From: Kaistella yonginensis
Lineage (GTDB): Bacteria > Bacteroidota > Bacteroidia > Flavobacteriales > Weeksellaceae
DNA: 64,000 bases
Direction of reading: 5' to 3'
Assembly: GCF_030409525.1 (NCBI RefSeq)
Contig: NZ_JAUFQB010000022.1
Span: 1 to 64,000 of the forward strand
Shown: piece after piece, positions 33,723 through 41,782 of the stretch
Layout of the letters: the number at the start of each line of letters is the position of its first letter
How positions within the stretch are numbered: position 1 is the stretch's first letter
Notes under the pieces: model-generated
What the model was told of the DNA's origin: nothing
What the model saw: the letters and a program-made list of their open reading frames with translations, nothing else
Database searches by the model: none
Translations under genes and position numbers: made by a program

Positions 33723-34856
33723 CTATTGTGCAAGCGTGCTGTTCACTTTTACCAATTTTACATCAAAGATGAGCCATGCGTTTGGAGGAATAACACCACC
33801 CGCTCCATTTGCTCCATAACCAAGCTCCGATGGAATTAGTAAAGTAGCTGATTCTCCTTCTTTTAATAAAAGAATTCCTTCATCCCAACCTTTAATTACT
33901 TGTCCTACCCCAATTGGGATTTCAATCGGTTCATTTCTTTTAAATGAAGAGTCGAATTCTTTTCCATCAACCAGTTTTCCTGCATAATGCACAGATACTA
34001 CATCGCCTGTATTTGCCTTCTTCCCATTGGTTGTTTCTGTAATTTTATAGTATAATCCAGAAGGTGTCGCTTGCATTGTGGCTTTTAAGTCATCAACTAG
34101 TTTTTGCTGATTGGCAGCAAACTCTTCGGCTTTTTTCTTTTTATCTGCCTCTATTTTGTCGAGAATTGCTTTGTTATTTTCCTTGATTTTTCCTTTTCCT
34201 TCTGTGAAAATTTTTGCAGCGTCATAATTTTTGTACTGATCACCTTTTGAGAAAATGGCCACTTTTTCTAAAACAACATCAGTTTTAGGTTTATCTTGTG
34301 CTCCTTTTTCTACCGTGGCAATAGAATCAATAACTTCAATTCCGTTGACTACTTCACCAAAAATGGTGTGCTTTCCATCCAACCAAGGGGTTGCAATCTC
34401 TGTAATGAAGAACTGTGATCCGTTGGTATTCGGTCCTGAATTTGCCATCGATAGAATTCCTTTTCCGGTATGCTGAAGGTCGTTTTTTTCATCATCAAAT
34501 TTATATCCTGGATCGCCCATTCCGGTTCCTTTTGGATCTCCACCTTGAATCATAAAATCTTTAATTACCCGGTGAAAAATAGTACCGTCGTAGAAAGGAA
34601 TATCATTCTTTTTTGCGGTATTTTCAATTTTTCCTTCAGCTAATCCAACAAAATTCGCCACGGTAACGGGGGATTTTTTGTCTTCAAGTTTTACAATCAT
34701 ATTTCCTTTTGAAGTTTGGAAATTGGCATAAAGTCCTTCTTTCAGACCTGCGTAAGTTTCTTTGTCTACATTCATTTTTTTATAAATTGGGGTGCAACTT
34801 GTTATTGAAATCGCTGCTATCGCGATTAATAAATTCTTTTTTAACATAAATAGCAA
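33723..34856 (-). CDS. Lipoprotein peptidyl-prolyl isomerase: cyclophilin-FKBP fusion
   Basis: 377 aa with two PPIase folds of unrelated families on one chain. Lipobox ISITSC, Cys21. The cyclophilin domain (about residues 40-205) has FHRVIKDFMIQGGDP, ANSGPNTNGSQFFIT and WLDGKHTIFGEV. A charged helical linker (about 220-265) leads to the FKBP domain (about 270-372) with VSVHYAGKLVDGKEFDSSF, GVGQVIKGWDEGI and LIPSELGYG. Should fold proteins on the periplasmic face. A start at the fourth codon (MLKKNLL) is equally plausible. Four nt separate it from gldI, so they form an operon. Confidence 0.93.
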   Translation of the reverse strand: MLFMLKKNLLIAIAAISITSCTPIYKKMNVDKETYAGLKEGLYANFQTSKGNMIVKLEDKKSPVTVANFVGLAEGKIENTAKKNDIPFYDGTIFHRVIKDFMIQGGDPKGTGMGDPGYKFDDEKNDLQHTGKGILSMANSGPNTNGSQFFITEIATPWLDGKHTIFGEVVNGIEVIDSIATVEKGAQDKPKTDVVLEKVAIFSKGDQYKNYDAAKIFTEGKGKIKENNKAILDKIEADKKKKAEEFAANQQKLVDDLKATMQATPSGLYYKITETTNGKKANTGDVVSVHYAGKLVDGKEFDSSFKRNEPIEIPIGVGQVIKGWDEGILLLKEGESATLLIPSELGYGANGAGGVIPPNAWLIFDVKLVKVNSTLAQ

Positions 34857-34860
34857 TATT

Positions 34861-35370
34861 TTAGAGTACTTTTAATTTAATTATCAAAGGCATATCATTT
34901 GAAATCTGATCATTATCTCCGTACGTTCCATAGCCTAAGGCAGACGGAATCAGCAACGTTACTTCCTGATCTTTGCCCATATACCGTAATGCATCTTCTA
35001 TGGGTTTTAGCTCTTGGAAATGACCAAAAACAACATTTTTATTTTCTATGGGAGTTTCATACAGTTTTACCCAATCAAAATCATAAATATAATATAGGTA
35101 AGAGATCGAGTCACCATTACTTTTCCTGTTTTGATTTTGAAGATTTGCATCATTTACCCAATAATTCATCTTCATGGGATAAAAGTCTTCATTTTGGTTT
35201 TTAATCCAGTCTTCAATTTGTCCTCTTTCAAGAATATTTAGGTTTTTCGATCTGTTTTTCGAAATATCCAAATCTTTTTCACTCAATATTCCACCTACTG
35301 GTGGATGTGTGGGTGCATGTTCCACACAGCCAATCATTAATAACGAATAAAATACAATCAATTTTTTCAT
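34861..35370 (-). CDS. gldI: GldI-like FKBP peptidyl-prolyl isomerase lipoprotein
   Basis: About 169 aa lipoprotein with lipobox LLMIGC. The C-terminal half is an FKBP-like domain ending in VTLLIPSALGYGTYGDNDQISNDMPLIIKLKVL, a pattern characteristic of GldI, a PPIase needed for gliding motility and type IX secretion proteins in flavobacteria. The start at 35370 (MKKLIVFYSLLMIGC) gives a proper signal peptide; an upstream ATG at 35394 adds eight residues. It sits directly before the cyclophilin-FKBP gene. The FKBP N-terminal part is divergent, so enzymatic activity is not certain. Confidence 0.78.
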   Translation of the reverse strand: MKKLIVFYSLLMIGCVEHAPTHPPVGGILSEKDLDISKNRSKNLNILERGQIEDWIKNQNEDFYPMKMNYWVNDANLQNQNRKSNGDSISYLYYIYDFDWVKLYETPIENKNVVFGHFQELKPIEDALRYMGKDQEVTLLIPSALGYGTYGDNDQISNDMPLIIKLKVL

Positions 35371-35415
35371 AAAAACTTTTGCGAAAATAAGCATTTCGAT
35401 TTAGATTCAAAAACG

Positions 35416-35446
35416 AAAAAACCGAGAAGAAATTATTCCCGGTTTT
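35416..35446 (-). terminator. Terminator of ilvE
   Basis: AAAACCG / CGGTTTT stem with T-run on the minus strand, between ilvE and gldI. Confidence 0.75.
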
Positions 35447-35478
35447 AATTTGCTAATGATCTGGAAAAATTATACCGT

Positions 35479-36543
35479 TTATAAAATGTTTTTTTCTACT
35501 AAAACTCTCCACCCAAAAGGATCTTCAGCAATATTCGTTTGAATATCTACCAAATCTTTTTGAAGGGTTAAGGCAAAACTTTCTTCTAATGATAATTGTG
35601 GCAATTCTAATTTCTCACCTTGATAACCTATCGCTTTGAAAACGGACGTAACAACTGCAGTTCCTACTCCCCAGATTTCTTTCAATTCGCCATTTTTATG
35701 CGCCTCAACAACAGCTTTCACGGAAACGGGTTCCACTTTTATATCAATTCCTCTCTTTTTCGCTAGTTGGATGAAGCTGTCTCTGGTAACACCGTCTAAG
35801 ATTTTTTCTGAAGTTGGTGGTGTATAAATCGTATCATTAATCCGAACAAAAACGTTCATCGTACCACTTTCCTCAAAATATTCGTGCGTAGAATCATCAG
35901 TCCAAATAATCTGCTCAAATCCTTCGTCATTCGCCAATTTAGTCGGGTAAAAAGAAGCGGCATAATTTCCTGCAGCTTTGGCAAAGCCTACACCACCGTT
36001 GGCAGCTCTAGAATAATAATCAGAAATTTTTACGGAAACGGGTGCAGAATAATAACTTTTTGCTGGTGTTGCTACGATAGCAAACATGTATTTATTGGCA
36101 ATTCTAGCTTTTAAGGCTTCTTCTGTCGCAAAAATTAGCGGTCGAATGTATAATGAATTTCCTTCGCCAAAAGGGACCCAATCTCTATCTAGGTCGACCA
36201 AGGCTTTCAAACCACCTAAAAATACTTCTTCAGGAATTTCTGGCATTGCAAGTCTAGTGGCTGATTTATTGATTCGGGAAAAATTCTTTTCTGGTCGGAA
36301 AATGAAAACTTGACCGTCTTTATCTTTATAGGCCTTCATTCCTTCAAAACAGGCTTGGCCGTAATTAACACCCATCATTGCTGGAGTAAAAGGAAGTGGG
36401 CCGTAAGGCATTACCTTCACATCTCCCCATTTCCCGTTCTCATATTCGCAAATAACCATGTGATCACTAAACATATTTCCGAAAGAAAAGTTCTCTGGAT
36501 CAAATTCTGAAATTCTCGGATGAGTAGATTTTTCAATTATCAT
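35479..36543 (-). CDS. ilvE: Branched-chain amino acid aminotransferase
   Basis: Fold-type IV PLP enzyme that makes or breaks down Leu, Ile and Val. 354 aa, the long (BCAT II-like) form. Blocks: YGQACFEGMKAY, FRPEKNFSRINKSATRLAMP, YIRPLIFA, PLP lysine in VGFAKAAGNYAAS, EYFEESGTMNVFV, LDGVTRDSFIQLA and GVGTAVVTSV. Single gene with its own promoter on the minus strand. Confidence 0.95.
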   Translation of the reverse strand: MIIEKSTHPRISEFDPENFSFGNMFSDHMVICEYENGKWGDVKVMPYGPLPFTPAMMGVNYGQACFEGMKAYKDKDGQVFIFRPEKNFSRINKSATRLAMPEIPEEVFLGGLKALVDLDRDWVPFGEGNSLYIRPLIFATEEALKARIANKYMFAIVATPAKSYYSAPVSVKISDYYSRAANGGVGFAKAAGNYAASFYPTKLANDEGFEQIIWTDDSTHEYFEESGTMNVFVRINDTIYTPPTSEKILDGVTRDSFIQLAKKRGIDIKVEPVSVKAVVEAHKNGELKEIWGVGTAVVTSVFKAIGYQGEKLELPQLSLEESFALTLQKDLVDIQTNIAEDPFGWRVLVEKNIL

Positions 36544-36568
36544 TTTTTAAATTTTTATTGATGTTCTA

Positions 36569-36598
36569 CAAATTTATAATAATTTTTCAAATATCAAA
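36569..36598 (-). promoter_or_regulatory. Promoter of ilvE
   Basis: On the minus strand: TTTG (36595-36598), 18-nt spacer, TAAATTTG (36569-36576), 25 nt before the ATG. Confidence 0.65.
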
Positions 36599-36607
36599 AT
36601 TTTAAAT

Positions 36608-36615
36608 TAATTTTG
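36608..36615 (+). promoter_or_regulatory. -7 promoter element of mnmD
   Basis: TAATTTTG. It contains the TTG at 36613 that could be mistaken for an upstream start, and so supports ATG 36628 as the true start. Confidence 0.5.
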
Positions 36616-36627
36616 AAAAAAAATAGC

Positions 36628-37302
36628 ATGAAACGAGAAATAAAAACCACCTCAGATGGTAGCAAAACATTATATATCAATGAATTAAATGAGAATTACC
36701 ATTCGCACCACGGTGCCCTTCAGGAAGCCAAACACGTATTTATTGATAATGGATTAAATTTAATAAAAGATTGCGATATTAATATTTTAGAACTCGGTTT
36801 TGGAACAGGTCTTAATGTTTTAGTCTCAATTGATGAATTTTTGAAAACTGACAAAAATCATAAAATTCATTATTTTACCCTTGAAAAATATCCTATAAAT
36901 ATAGATGAAGTGACAGAATTAAATTACGGATCACTATTTTCTAAAAATGAAATGTCGGAAATTTTCCTAAAAATTCACAATGCTCATTGGAGCAAAAAGA
37001 CCGAAATTTGGCCAAATTTCTTCCTTACCAAATACCAGGCTGATTTTTTTGAGCTTAAAAATCTAGACCTCCCGAAAATTGATTTGGTTTATTTTGATTG
37101 TTTTGGTGCGCGAGTTCAACCTGATTTATGGGAAAAACCTCTTTTTGAATTGGTTGCAGACACTATGAAATCTGGAGGATTGCTAACAACCTATTCTTCT
37201 AAAGGCAGTGTTCGCCGCATTTTAACGGCATTAAACTTTAAAGTAGAAAAAAAATCAGGCCCTCCGGGAAAACGTGAAATGATTAATGCCATCAAGAATT
37301 AA
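36628..37302 (+). CDS. mnmD: tRNA (5-methylaminomethyl-2-thiouridine)-methyltransferase MnmD
   Basis: SAM methyltransferase for the last step of mnm5s2U34 synthesis in tRNA; the stand-alone MnmD form of the MnmC methylase domain. About 224 aa. SDGSKTLYINELNENYHSHHGALQEAKHVFI is the family N-terminal signature; motif I is NILELGFGTGLNVL; also FTLEKYPI, DLVYFDCFGARVQPDLWE, GGLLTTYSSKGSVRRIL and GPPGKREM. The start was chosen after the -7 element. Confidence 0.93.
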   Translation: MKREIKTTSDGSKTLYINELNENYHSHHGALQEAKHVFIDNGLNLIKDCDINILELGFGTGLNVLVSIDEFLKTDKNHKIHYFTLEKYPINIDEVTELNYGSLFSKNEMSEIFLKIHNAHWSKKTEIWPNFFLTKYQADFFELKNLDLPKIDLVYFDCFGARVQPDLWEKPLFELVADTMKSGGLLTTYSSKGSVRRILTALNFKVEKKSGPPGKREMINAIKN

Positions 37303-37353
37303 ATGAGGCAAAAATTCCTAACTTGTAACGATTAAAAAATCTAAACTTTAATT

Positions 37354-37770
37354 ATGATCGATAAAATAAATGTTAGAGTCTATGCAATGATTCTGAAAAA
37401 TGGCAAGGTGCTGGTTCTTCATGAAGAATATGTGGGTGAACAATTGATGAAGTTTCCGGGTGGTGGCTTAGAATTGGGCGAAAGCGTTTTAGAATGTGTC
37501 CAACGAGAATTAGAGGAGGAGCTTAATATCAAAGTTAAAAATATACAACATTTATATACTCAAGAAGATTTTTTGGTCTCAAAATTTCGAAATAATGAAC
37601 AGCTTTTATCCATTTATTATCTTGCAGAAATGGTCGATGAAAACGAATTACTGATTTTAGATCCTTGTATTGAGAAAATTGAATGGGTTTCCCTCAATAC
37701 CGAAGAAAACCCATTTCCGTTACCTATTGATAAAGTTGCTTTTGATGTTTTAAAGAAAAGAATTTTATAA
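37354..37770 (+). CDS. Nudix hydrolase
   Basis: 138 aa, single Nudix fold. The box GGLELGESVLECVQRELEEEL keeps the catalytic RE-x-x-EE glutamates (the box Gly is Asn), so it should be an active pyrophosphohydrolase, unlike the regulator at 23118. Substrate unknown. Its 3' end overlaps the 3' end of the convergent S1/P1 nuclease gene by 6 bp, which leaves no room for a terminator between them. Confidence 0.88.
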   Translation: MIDKINVRVYAMILKNGKVLVLHEEYVGEQLMKFPGGGLELGESVLECVQRELEEELNIKVKNIQHLYTQEDFLVSKFRNNEQLLSIYYLAEMVDENELLILDPCIEKIEWVSLNTEENPFPLPIDKVAFDVLKKRIL

Positions 37771-38556
37771 AATTTCGTTCAGAATTTTGGCCAAACGCAA
37801 ACCACCATACAGCAATTGTCGCTCGATCAAAGGCTGAAATTTATAATTATAATCGTAGGAATAATTTGATTCTGCAACCGAATTTGCATAAATTCTATTT
37901 GCTGCTTTCTGGCTATTGTACAACCAGTCTTCCAGAGTTCCTAATTGAATGGTTTTTACTTCCTGTTTGGATTTTACATCCAAGACTCTGGTGTATTCGG
38001 TATAGCTGTATTTTTCAAAATCGACTATTTTAGAATCCCAGAGGGCATGCAGGTTGGTAGGTAAACCAAAGTAATTTATTTTTATCTTATTACCGCCCAA
38101 ATCTTCATAGCGACCTACGTGAAGGGGTTGTGCCGCATCACCAACGAGGTGAATTAGAAATCGCAACGCAATTTCGCGATCTTGAGCAGGCGTTTTTTTA
38201 TCTTTAATTTGCTCTGAAAGAATTTTGATTTGCGTATAAATATTTGGTCCTTGTTGCGCTTTCAGACTGTCTGAAAATTGTTTAATATTGGGTTGAGGAT
38301 TTACATTTACGTAGTGCCAGCGTTCCGTAGGTTTCCAAACTCCAGTGGTATCTGCTTTAATTTGATCTGGCCAATTTGCCCAGTAGGCTAATTTCTGATC
38401 GCCAATCATTTTCTTTAAATTTCTCTTAGCTTTTGCAGATAAATGATTTTCTGCAATATCTGCGATTACTCGGTGACCGGTAGTTCCCCAAGAATAACCG
38501 AAATTAAAACTTAATAAAGCAAGCAGCAGTACCGAATTCTGTAAAATTTTGTTCAT
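37765..38556 (-). CDS. Secreted S1/P1-type nuclease
   Basis: Zinc-dependent nuclease for single-stranded nucleic acids or 3'-nucleotides, exported by a signal peptide (ending FNFGYS). The mature N-terminus is the metal-binding Trp (SWGTTGHRVIADIAENHL). Other zinc ligands lie in RWHYVNVNP, IHLVGDAAQPLHVG and NLHALWDS. 263 aa. It lies 1 nt downstream of the DUF4294 gene, so they are co-transcribed; may serve phosphate or nucleoside scavenging (inference). Confidence 0.93.
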   Translation of the reverse strand: MNKILQNSVLLLALLSFNFGYSWGTTGHRVIADIAENHLSAKAKRNLKKMIGDQKLAYWANWPDQIKADTTGVWKPTERWHYVNVNPQPNIKQFSDSLKAQQGPNIYTQIKILSEQIKDKKTPAQDREIALRFLIHLVGDAAQPLHVGRYEDLGGNKIKINYFGLPTNLHALWDSKIVDFEKYSYTEYTRVLDVKSKQEVKTIQLGTLEDWLYNSQKAANRIYANSVAESNYSYDYNYKFQPLIERQLLYGGLRLAKILNEIL

Positions 38557-38557
38557 A

Positions 38558-39262
38558 TTATTTTTTGACTTTAAAAGTAAGATAACCTGGATAAGGTTGC
38601 AAATATCCGCTATTCCAATTCGTTTGAAGCAATGATTCTAAAAATTCATCACTTCGATCATTATGCGGATTGTAAGGTTCTTTGAGACTTACATCTGCAA
38701 TATTCCCCTTCACATTCCACCAGAAAGCACTCCATCCGCCACGCAACTCTCTGATTATATCATAGACGGTTTTCCCCGTGGCACGATTCATGAGTTTGGC
38801 AAAAATTCGACCTTCAGTAGTTGTTAAATCGCGCAATTGAATTTCATATTGATTGGCCAAATCTTTTTGACGTTGATAAACATATTGTTTTTGCGAATTT
38901 TTATCAAGCGATTGCATTTCGTCTTGAATATCTTCATACTGCTCCAACGCAGTCAGGAAAAGCGGATAAACTCGGTTTAATTTTTTATTAAGAAAATAGT
39001 AATAATTGCGATCGAGTTGATTGTTAAATCGGGGTTTATTTCTTAAGAAAAGCTCGTCCATAACCACCACATTTTCGCCGTTAATTTCATAAATTCTCGC
39101 CTTCTGACTGGCATCGTAGTAATATTTACTTCCAAATTCATCAGTTTTAAGAAGTTCAGGTGGATATTCGCTAATGGGTTTTAGTGTAGTTAAAACCTCC
39201 TGCGCATTTGCATGAACTGCGAAAAACAGAAGAAATATAAAGATCAGTCTATTAAAATTCAT
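38558..39262 (-). CDS. DUF4294 domain protein, exported
   Basis: 234 aa with a signal peptide (ending AVHANA). The DUF4294 core is recognisable (NRVYPLFLTALEQYEDIQDEM, GRIFAKLMNRATGKTVYDIIRELRGGWSAFWWNVKGNI, YNPHNDRSDEFLESLL). Function unknown; the family is restricted to Bacteroidota and is often near cell-envelope or peptidase genes. Here it is divergent from an M42 aminopeptidase and forms an operon with the S1/P1 nuclease. Confidence 0.85.
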   Translation of the reverse strand: MNFNRLIFIFLLFFAVHANAQEVLTTLKPISEYPPELLKTDEFGSKYYYDASQKARIYEINGENVVVMDELFLRNKPRFNNQLDRNYYYFLNKKLNRVYPLFLTALEQYEDIQDEMQSLDKNSQKQYVYQRQKDLANQYEIQLRDLTTTEGRIFAKLMNRATGKTVYDIIRELRGGWSAFWWNVKGNIADVSLKEPYNPHNDRSDEFLESLLQTNWNSGYLQPYPGYLTFKVKK

Positions 39263-39317
39263 TATTTTTACCTTCTATTAAATCAAAATTTAACTCAGCA
39301 AAATTCATTCCTTTATT

Positions 39318-40394
39318 ATGAAATTTGAAAACAAATCATTAGAATTTTTAGAAAATTATTTAAACTGTGCATCTCCAACAGGTTACGAGCACAACGGCCA
39401 GAAAATCTGGATGGATTATTTAAAGCCTTATGTGGATAAAATTGAATTTGATCATTACGGAACATGTTACGGAATCATTAATCCCGAGGCAGAATTTCGT
39501 GTAGTTATTGAAGCCCATGCAGATGAAATCTCTTGGTATGTGAATTATATTACTGATGAGGGACTTATTTATGTCATCAGAAATGGAGGCTCAGATCAAA
39601 TGATTGCTCCTTCGAAAGTGGTTCATTTACATGGCGAAAAAGGTATTGTCAAAGGTGTTTTTGGCTGGCCTGCAATCCATACAAGAGGAATAAATTCTGA
39701 TGAACCCGTTCCGAAACTAGAAAACATTTTCATCGATTGTGGTGCTTCCAACAAAAAAGAGGTGGAGGAATTAGGAATATTTGTGGGTACCATGATTACC
39801 TATCCCGACGAATTTTTTCAATTAAACAATAAATATTTCGTGTCACGTGCTTTAGATAATCGGGTTGGCGGATTTATGATTGCCGAAGTTGCCAGACTAT
39901 TAAAAGAGAACAAAAAGGAACTCCCTTTCGGTTTATATGTGACCAATTCTGTTCAGGAAGAAGTTGGTTTATACGGTGCCAATATGATTGCAGACACCAT
40001 TAAACCAAATATTGCCATTGTGACGGATGTTACCCATGACACTTCTACCCCGATGATCGAAAAGAAAAAAGAAGGAGATTTAAAGTGTGGGCATGGTCCT
40101 GTTATTTATTTTGCGCCAAGTGTTCACCATAACATTCGTGAGCTGATTGTGCAAACTGCAAAAACAAAAAAAATACCTTTCCAAAGAGCCGCTGCGAGCA
40201 GAGCAACCGGAACTGATACCGATGCATTTGCCCATTCGAATGGCGGAGTGCCATCAGCATTAATTTCACTTCCATTGCGATATATGCACACAACCGTAGA
40301 AATGGTTGCTCAGGAAGACGTGGCTCATGTAATTCAACTTATTTATGACACTTTGTTACAGATTAAACCTACGATGGCTTTAAAATATCATTAA
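39318..40394 (+). CDS. M42 family metallopeptidase (TET-like aminopeptidase)
   Basis: Cytosolic zinc aminopeptidase. 358 aa. It has ASPTGYEHNGQKIW, metal His/Asp in EAHADEISW, the bridging Asp in VSRALDNRVGGFM, catalytic Glu pair in NSVQEEVGLYGA, IVTDVTHDT, and ligand His in LPLRYMHTTVEM. Normal length and complete active site. Followed after 33 nt by rpe without a clear terminator, so possibly co-transcribed. Confidence 0.93.
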   Translation: MKFENKSLEFLENYLNCASPTGYEHNGQKIWMDYLKPYVDKIEFDHYGTCYGIINPEAEFRVVIEAHADEISWYVNYITDEGLIYVIRNGGSDQMIAPSKVVHLHGEKGIVKGVFGWPAIHTRGINSDEPVPKLENIFIDCGASNKKEVEELGIFVGTMITYPDEFFQLNNKYFVSRALDNRVGGFMIAEVARLLKENKKELPFGLYVTNSVQEEVGLYGANMIADTIKPNIAIVTDVTHDTSTPMIEKKKEGDLKCGHGPVIYFAPSVHHNIRELIVQTAKTKKIPFQRAAASRATGTDTDAFAHSNGGVPSALISLPLRYMHTTVEMVAQEDVAHVIQLIYDTLLQIKPTMALKYH

Positions 40395-40427
40395 TTTAAA
40401 TAAAAAGTAAATCGAAAATAAATAATA

Positions 40428-41078
40428 ATGAAAACAAAATTAATCGCTCCTTCCCTATTATCCGCAGATTTCGGAAATTTGCAAAGAGATATAGAAATGC
40501 TCAATCAATCACAAGCTGATTGGCTTCATGTAGATGTTATGGACGGAAGGTTTGTACCCAATATTTCGTTTGGCTTTCCGGTGATGAAGACAATTCGGCA
40601 ACACGCCAAAAAATTTATCGATGTGCATTTGATGATTGTAGAACCAGAAAAATATGTGGAAGAATTCATCAATCAAGGTGCAGACTTGGTTTCGGTGCAT
40701 TATGAAGCATGTACGCATTTACATCGGGTCATTAATCTAATTCAAGACAAAGGTGCGAAAGCTGGAGTTGTTCTTAATCCTGCAACCCCTGTTTTAATGT
40801 TGGAAGATATTATTGCTGATGTTGATTTGGTTTTACTTATGAGTGTAAATCCAGGATTTGGTGGACAGAAATTTATTGAAAATACTTACAAGAAAATTGC
40901 GGAAACCAGAGATTTAATTTTATCTAATAATTCTACGGCGCTCATTCAGATTGATGGCGGCGTCAATTTAGACAATGCTTCTAAGCTTTTTGAGGCAGGC
41001 GCTGATGTCTTAGTTGCTGGAAATGCAGTTTTTTCTGTAGACAGTCCGGAAAAAATGATTGAATTATTGAAAATATAA
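40428..41078 (+). CDS. rpe: Ribulose-phosphate 3-epimerase
   Basis: Interconverts ribulose 5-phosphate and xylulose 5-phosphate in the pentose phosphate pathway. 216 aa TIM barrel: IAPSLLSADFGNL, WLHVDVMDGRFVPNISFG (catalytic Asp and metal ligands), DVHLMIVEPEKYVEEF, VHYEAC, LMSVNPGFGGQKFIE, IQIDGGVNLDN and the phosphate loop VAGNAVF. Strong terminator follows. Confidence 0.96.
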   Translation: MKTKLIAPSLLSADFGNLQRDIEMLNQSQADWLHVDVMDGRFVPNISFGFPVMKTIRQHAKKFIDVHLMIVEPEKYVEEFINQGADLVSVHYEACTHLHRVINLIQDKGAKAGVVLNPATPVLMLEDIIADVDLVLLMSVNPGFGGQKFIENTYKKIAETRDLILSNNSTALIQIDGGVNLDNASKLFEAGADVLVAGNAVFSVDSPEKMIELLKI

Positions 41079-41103
41079 ATAAAAAAGCAATACATTTAAA
41101 GAC

Positions 41104-41139
41104 AAAAACCCTTTCAGTATGAGTACTGAAAGGGTTTTT
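41104..41139 (+). terminator. Bidirectional terminator between rpe and ndk
   Basis: Perfect 16-bp stem (AACCCTTTCAGTA core) with TGAG tetraloop, A tract on the left and T tract on the right. Confidence 0.93.
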
Positions 41140-41156
41140 TATGATTTTTTTTTCTA

Positions 41157-41186
41157 AACATCATCGCGGTACGATGTTGTTTTTTT
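41157..41186 (+). terminator. Second hairpin at the ndk 3' end
   Basis: AACATCATCG / CGATGTTGTT stem with one mismatch and CGGTA loop, then T-tract on the plus strand; touches the ndk stop codon. Confidence 0.55.
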
Positions 41187-41604
41187 AGAAAATTTCTCTA
41201 CCAGAAAAATGGAAACTTGCTTCGATTAAAGCGTTCTCATCTGAGTCTGAACCATGAACCGCATTTTCTCCTACGCTTCTTGCAAACATTTTTCTAAGGG
41301 TTCCATCTGCTGCTTCCGCAGGATTGGTTGCCCCAATTAATGTTCTGAAATCCTCAACAGCATTGTCTTTTTCTAAAACTGCTGCTACCATTGGTCCTGA
41401 ACTCATAAAGTCAACCAATTCGCCGTAAAACGGTCTTTCAGCATGAACTTCATAGAATTTTTTTGCATCTGAAATGGTAAGCTGTGTTAGTTTTAAAGCT
41501 TTTACTTTATAACCAGCTTCTGAAATTTTTCCTAAAATAGCACCGATATGTCCGTCTGCTACTGCATCTGGCTTAATCATGGTGAATGTAATGTTACCTG
41601 ACAT
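41185..41604 (-). CDS. ndk: Nucleoside-diphosphate kinase
   Basis: Transfers the gamma phosphate from ATP to NDPs through a phosphohistidine. 139 aa, normal. [10 protein letters not shown] (substrate-binding Lys), [32 protein letters not shown] and the catalytic His in [13 protein letters not shown]. Single gene; a candidate small RNA is encoded divergently just upstream. Confidence 0.97.
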   Translation of the reverse strand: MSGNITFTMIKPDAVADGHIGAILGKISEAGYKVKALKLTQLTISDAKKFYEVHAERPFYGELVDFMSSGPMVAAVLEKDNAVEDFRTLIGATNPAEAADGTLRKMFARSVGENAVHGSDSDENALIEASFHFSGREIF

Positions 41605-41646
41605 AAATCTTGTTTTATTGTGGTGCGAAAATACAAAAAACTTTTC

Positions 41647-41654
41647 TATATTTG
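41647..41654 (+). promoter_or_regulatory. -7 element for the candidate small RNA
   Basis: TATATTTG on the plus strand, facing away from ndk and toward the terminator at 41760. The nearest TTG upstream (41618-41620) is 26 nt away, longer than usual. Confidence 0.4.
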
Positions 41655-41660
41655 TACTGA

Positions 41661-41782
41661 AAATTCTTACAGAGATTTGCCAAATTTATTTGGCACGAAA
41701 GTTGTGAATTCATTCACGATTCTCATGTTTAATTTGAGTTTTCATGGTTATTAGTTTTTACCCAGCTTCGGCTGGGTTTTTT
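41661..41782 (+). ncRNA. Candidate small non-coding RNA between ndk and rsgA
   Basis: About 120 nt with no ORF. It has a plus-strand promoter element (41647-41654), a 7-bp hairpin TGCCAAA / TTTGGCA (41678-41684 / 41689-41695), a 5-bp hairpin GTGAA / TTCAC (41704-41708 / 41713-41717), a CTCA / TGAG pairing option near 41722-41737, and a plus-strand terminator with TTCG loop. Both flanking genes are on the minus strand, so this terminator serves neither of them. I cannot assign it to a known RNA family. Confidence 0.42.
41760..41782 (+). terminator. Plus-strand intrinsic terminator with TTCG tetraloop
   Basis: ACCCAGC-TTCG-GCTGGGT followed by T6. On the minus strand the stem is followed by TAAAAA, not a T-run, so polarity is plus. 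Its T-run overlaps the rsgA stop codon. Confidence 0.85.
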
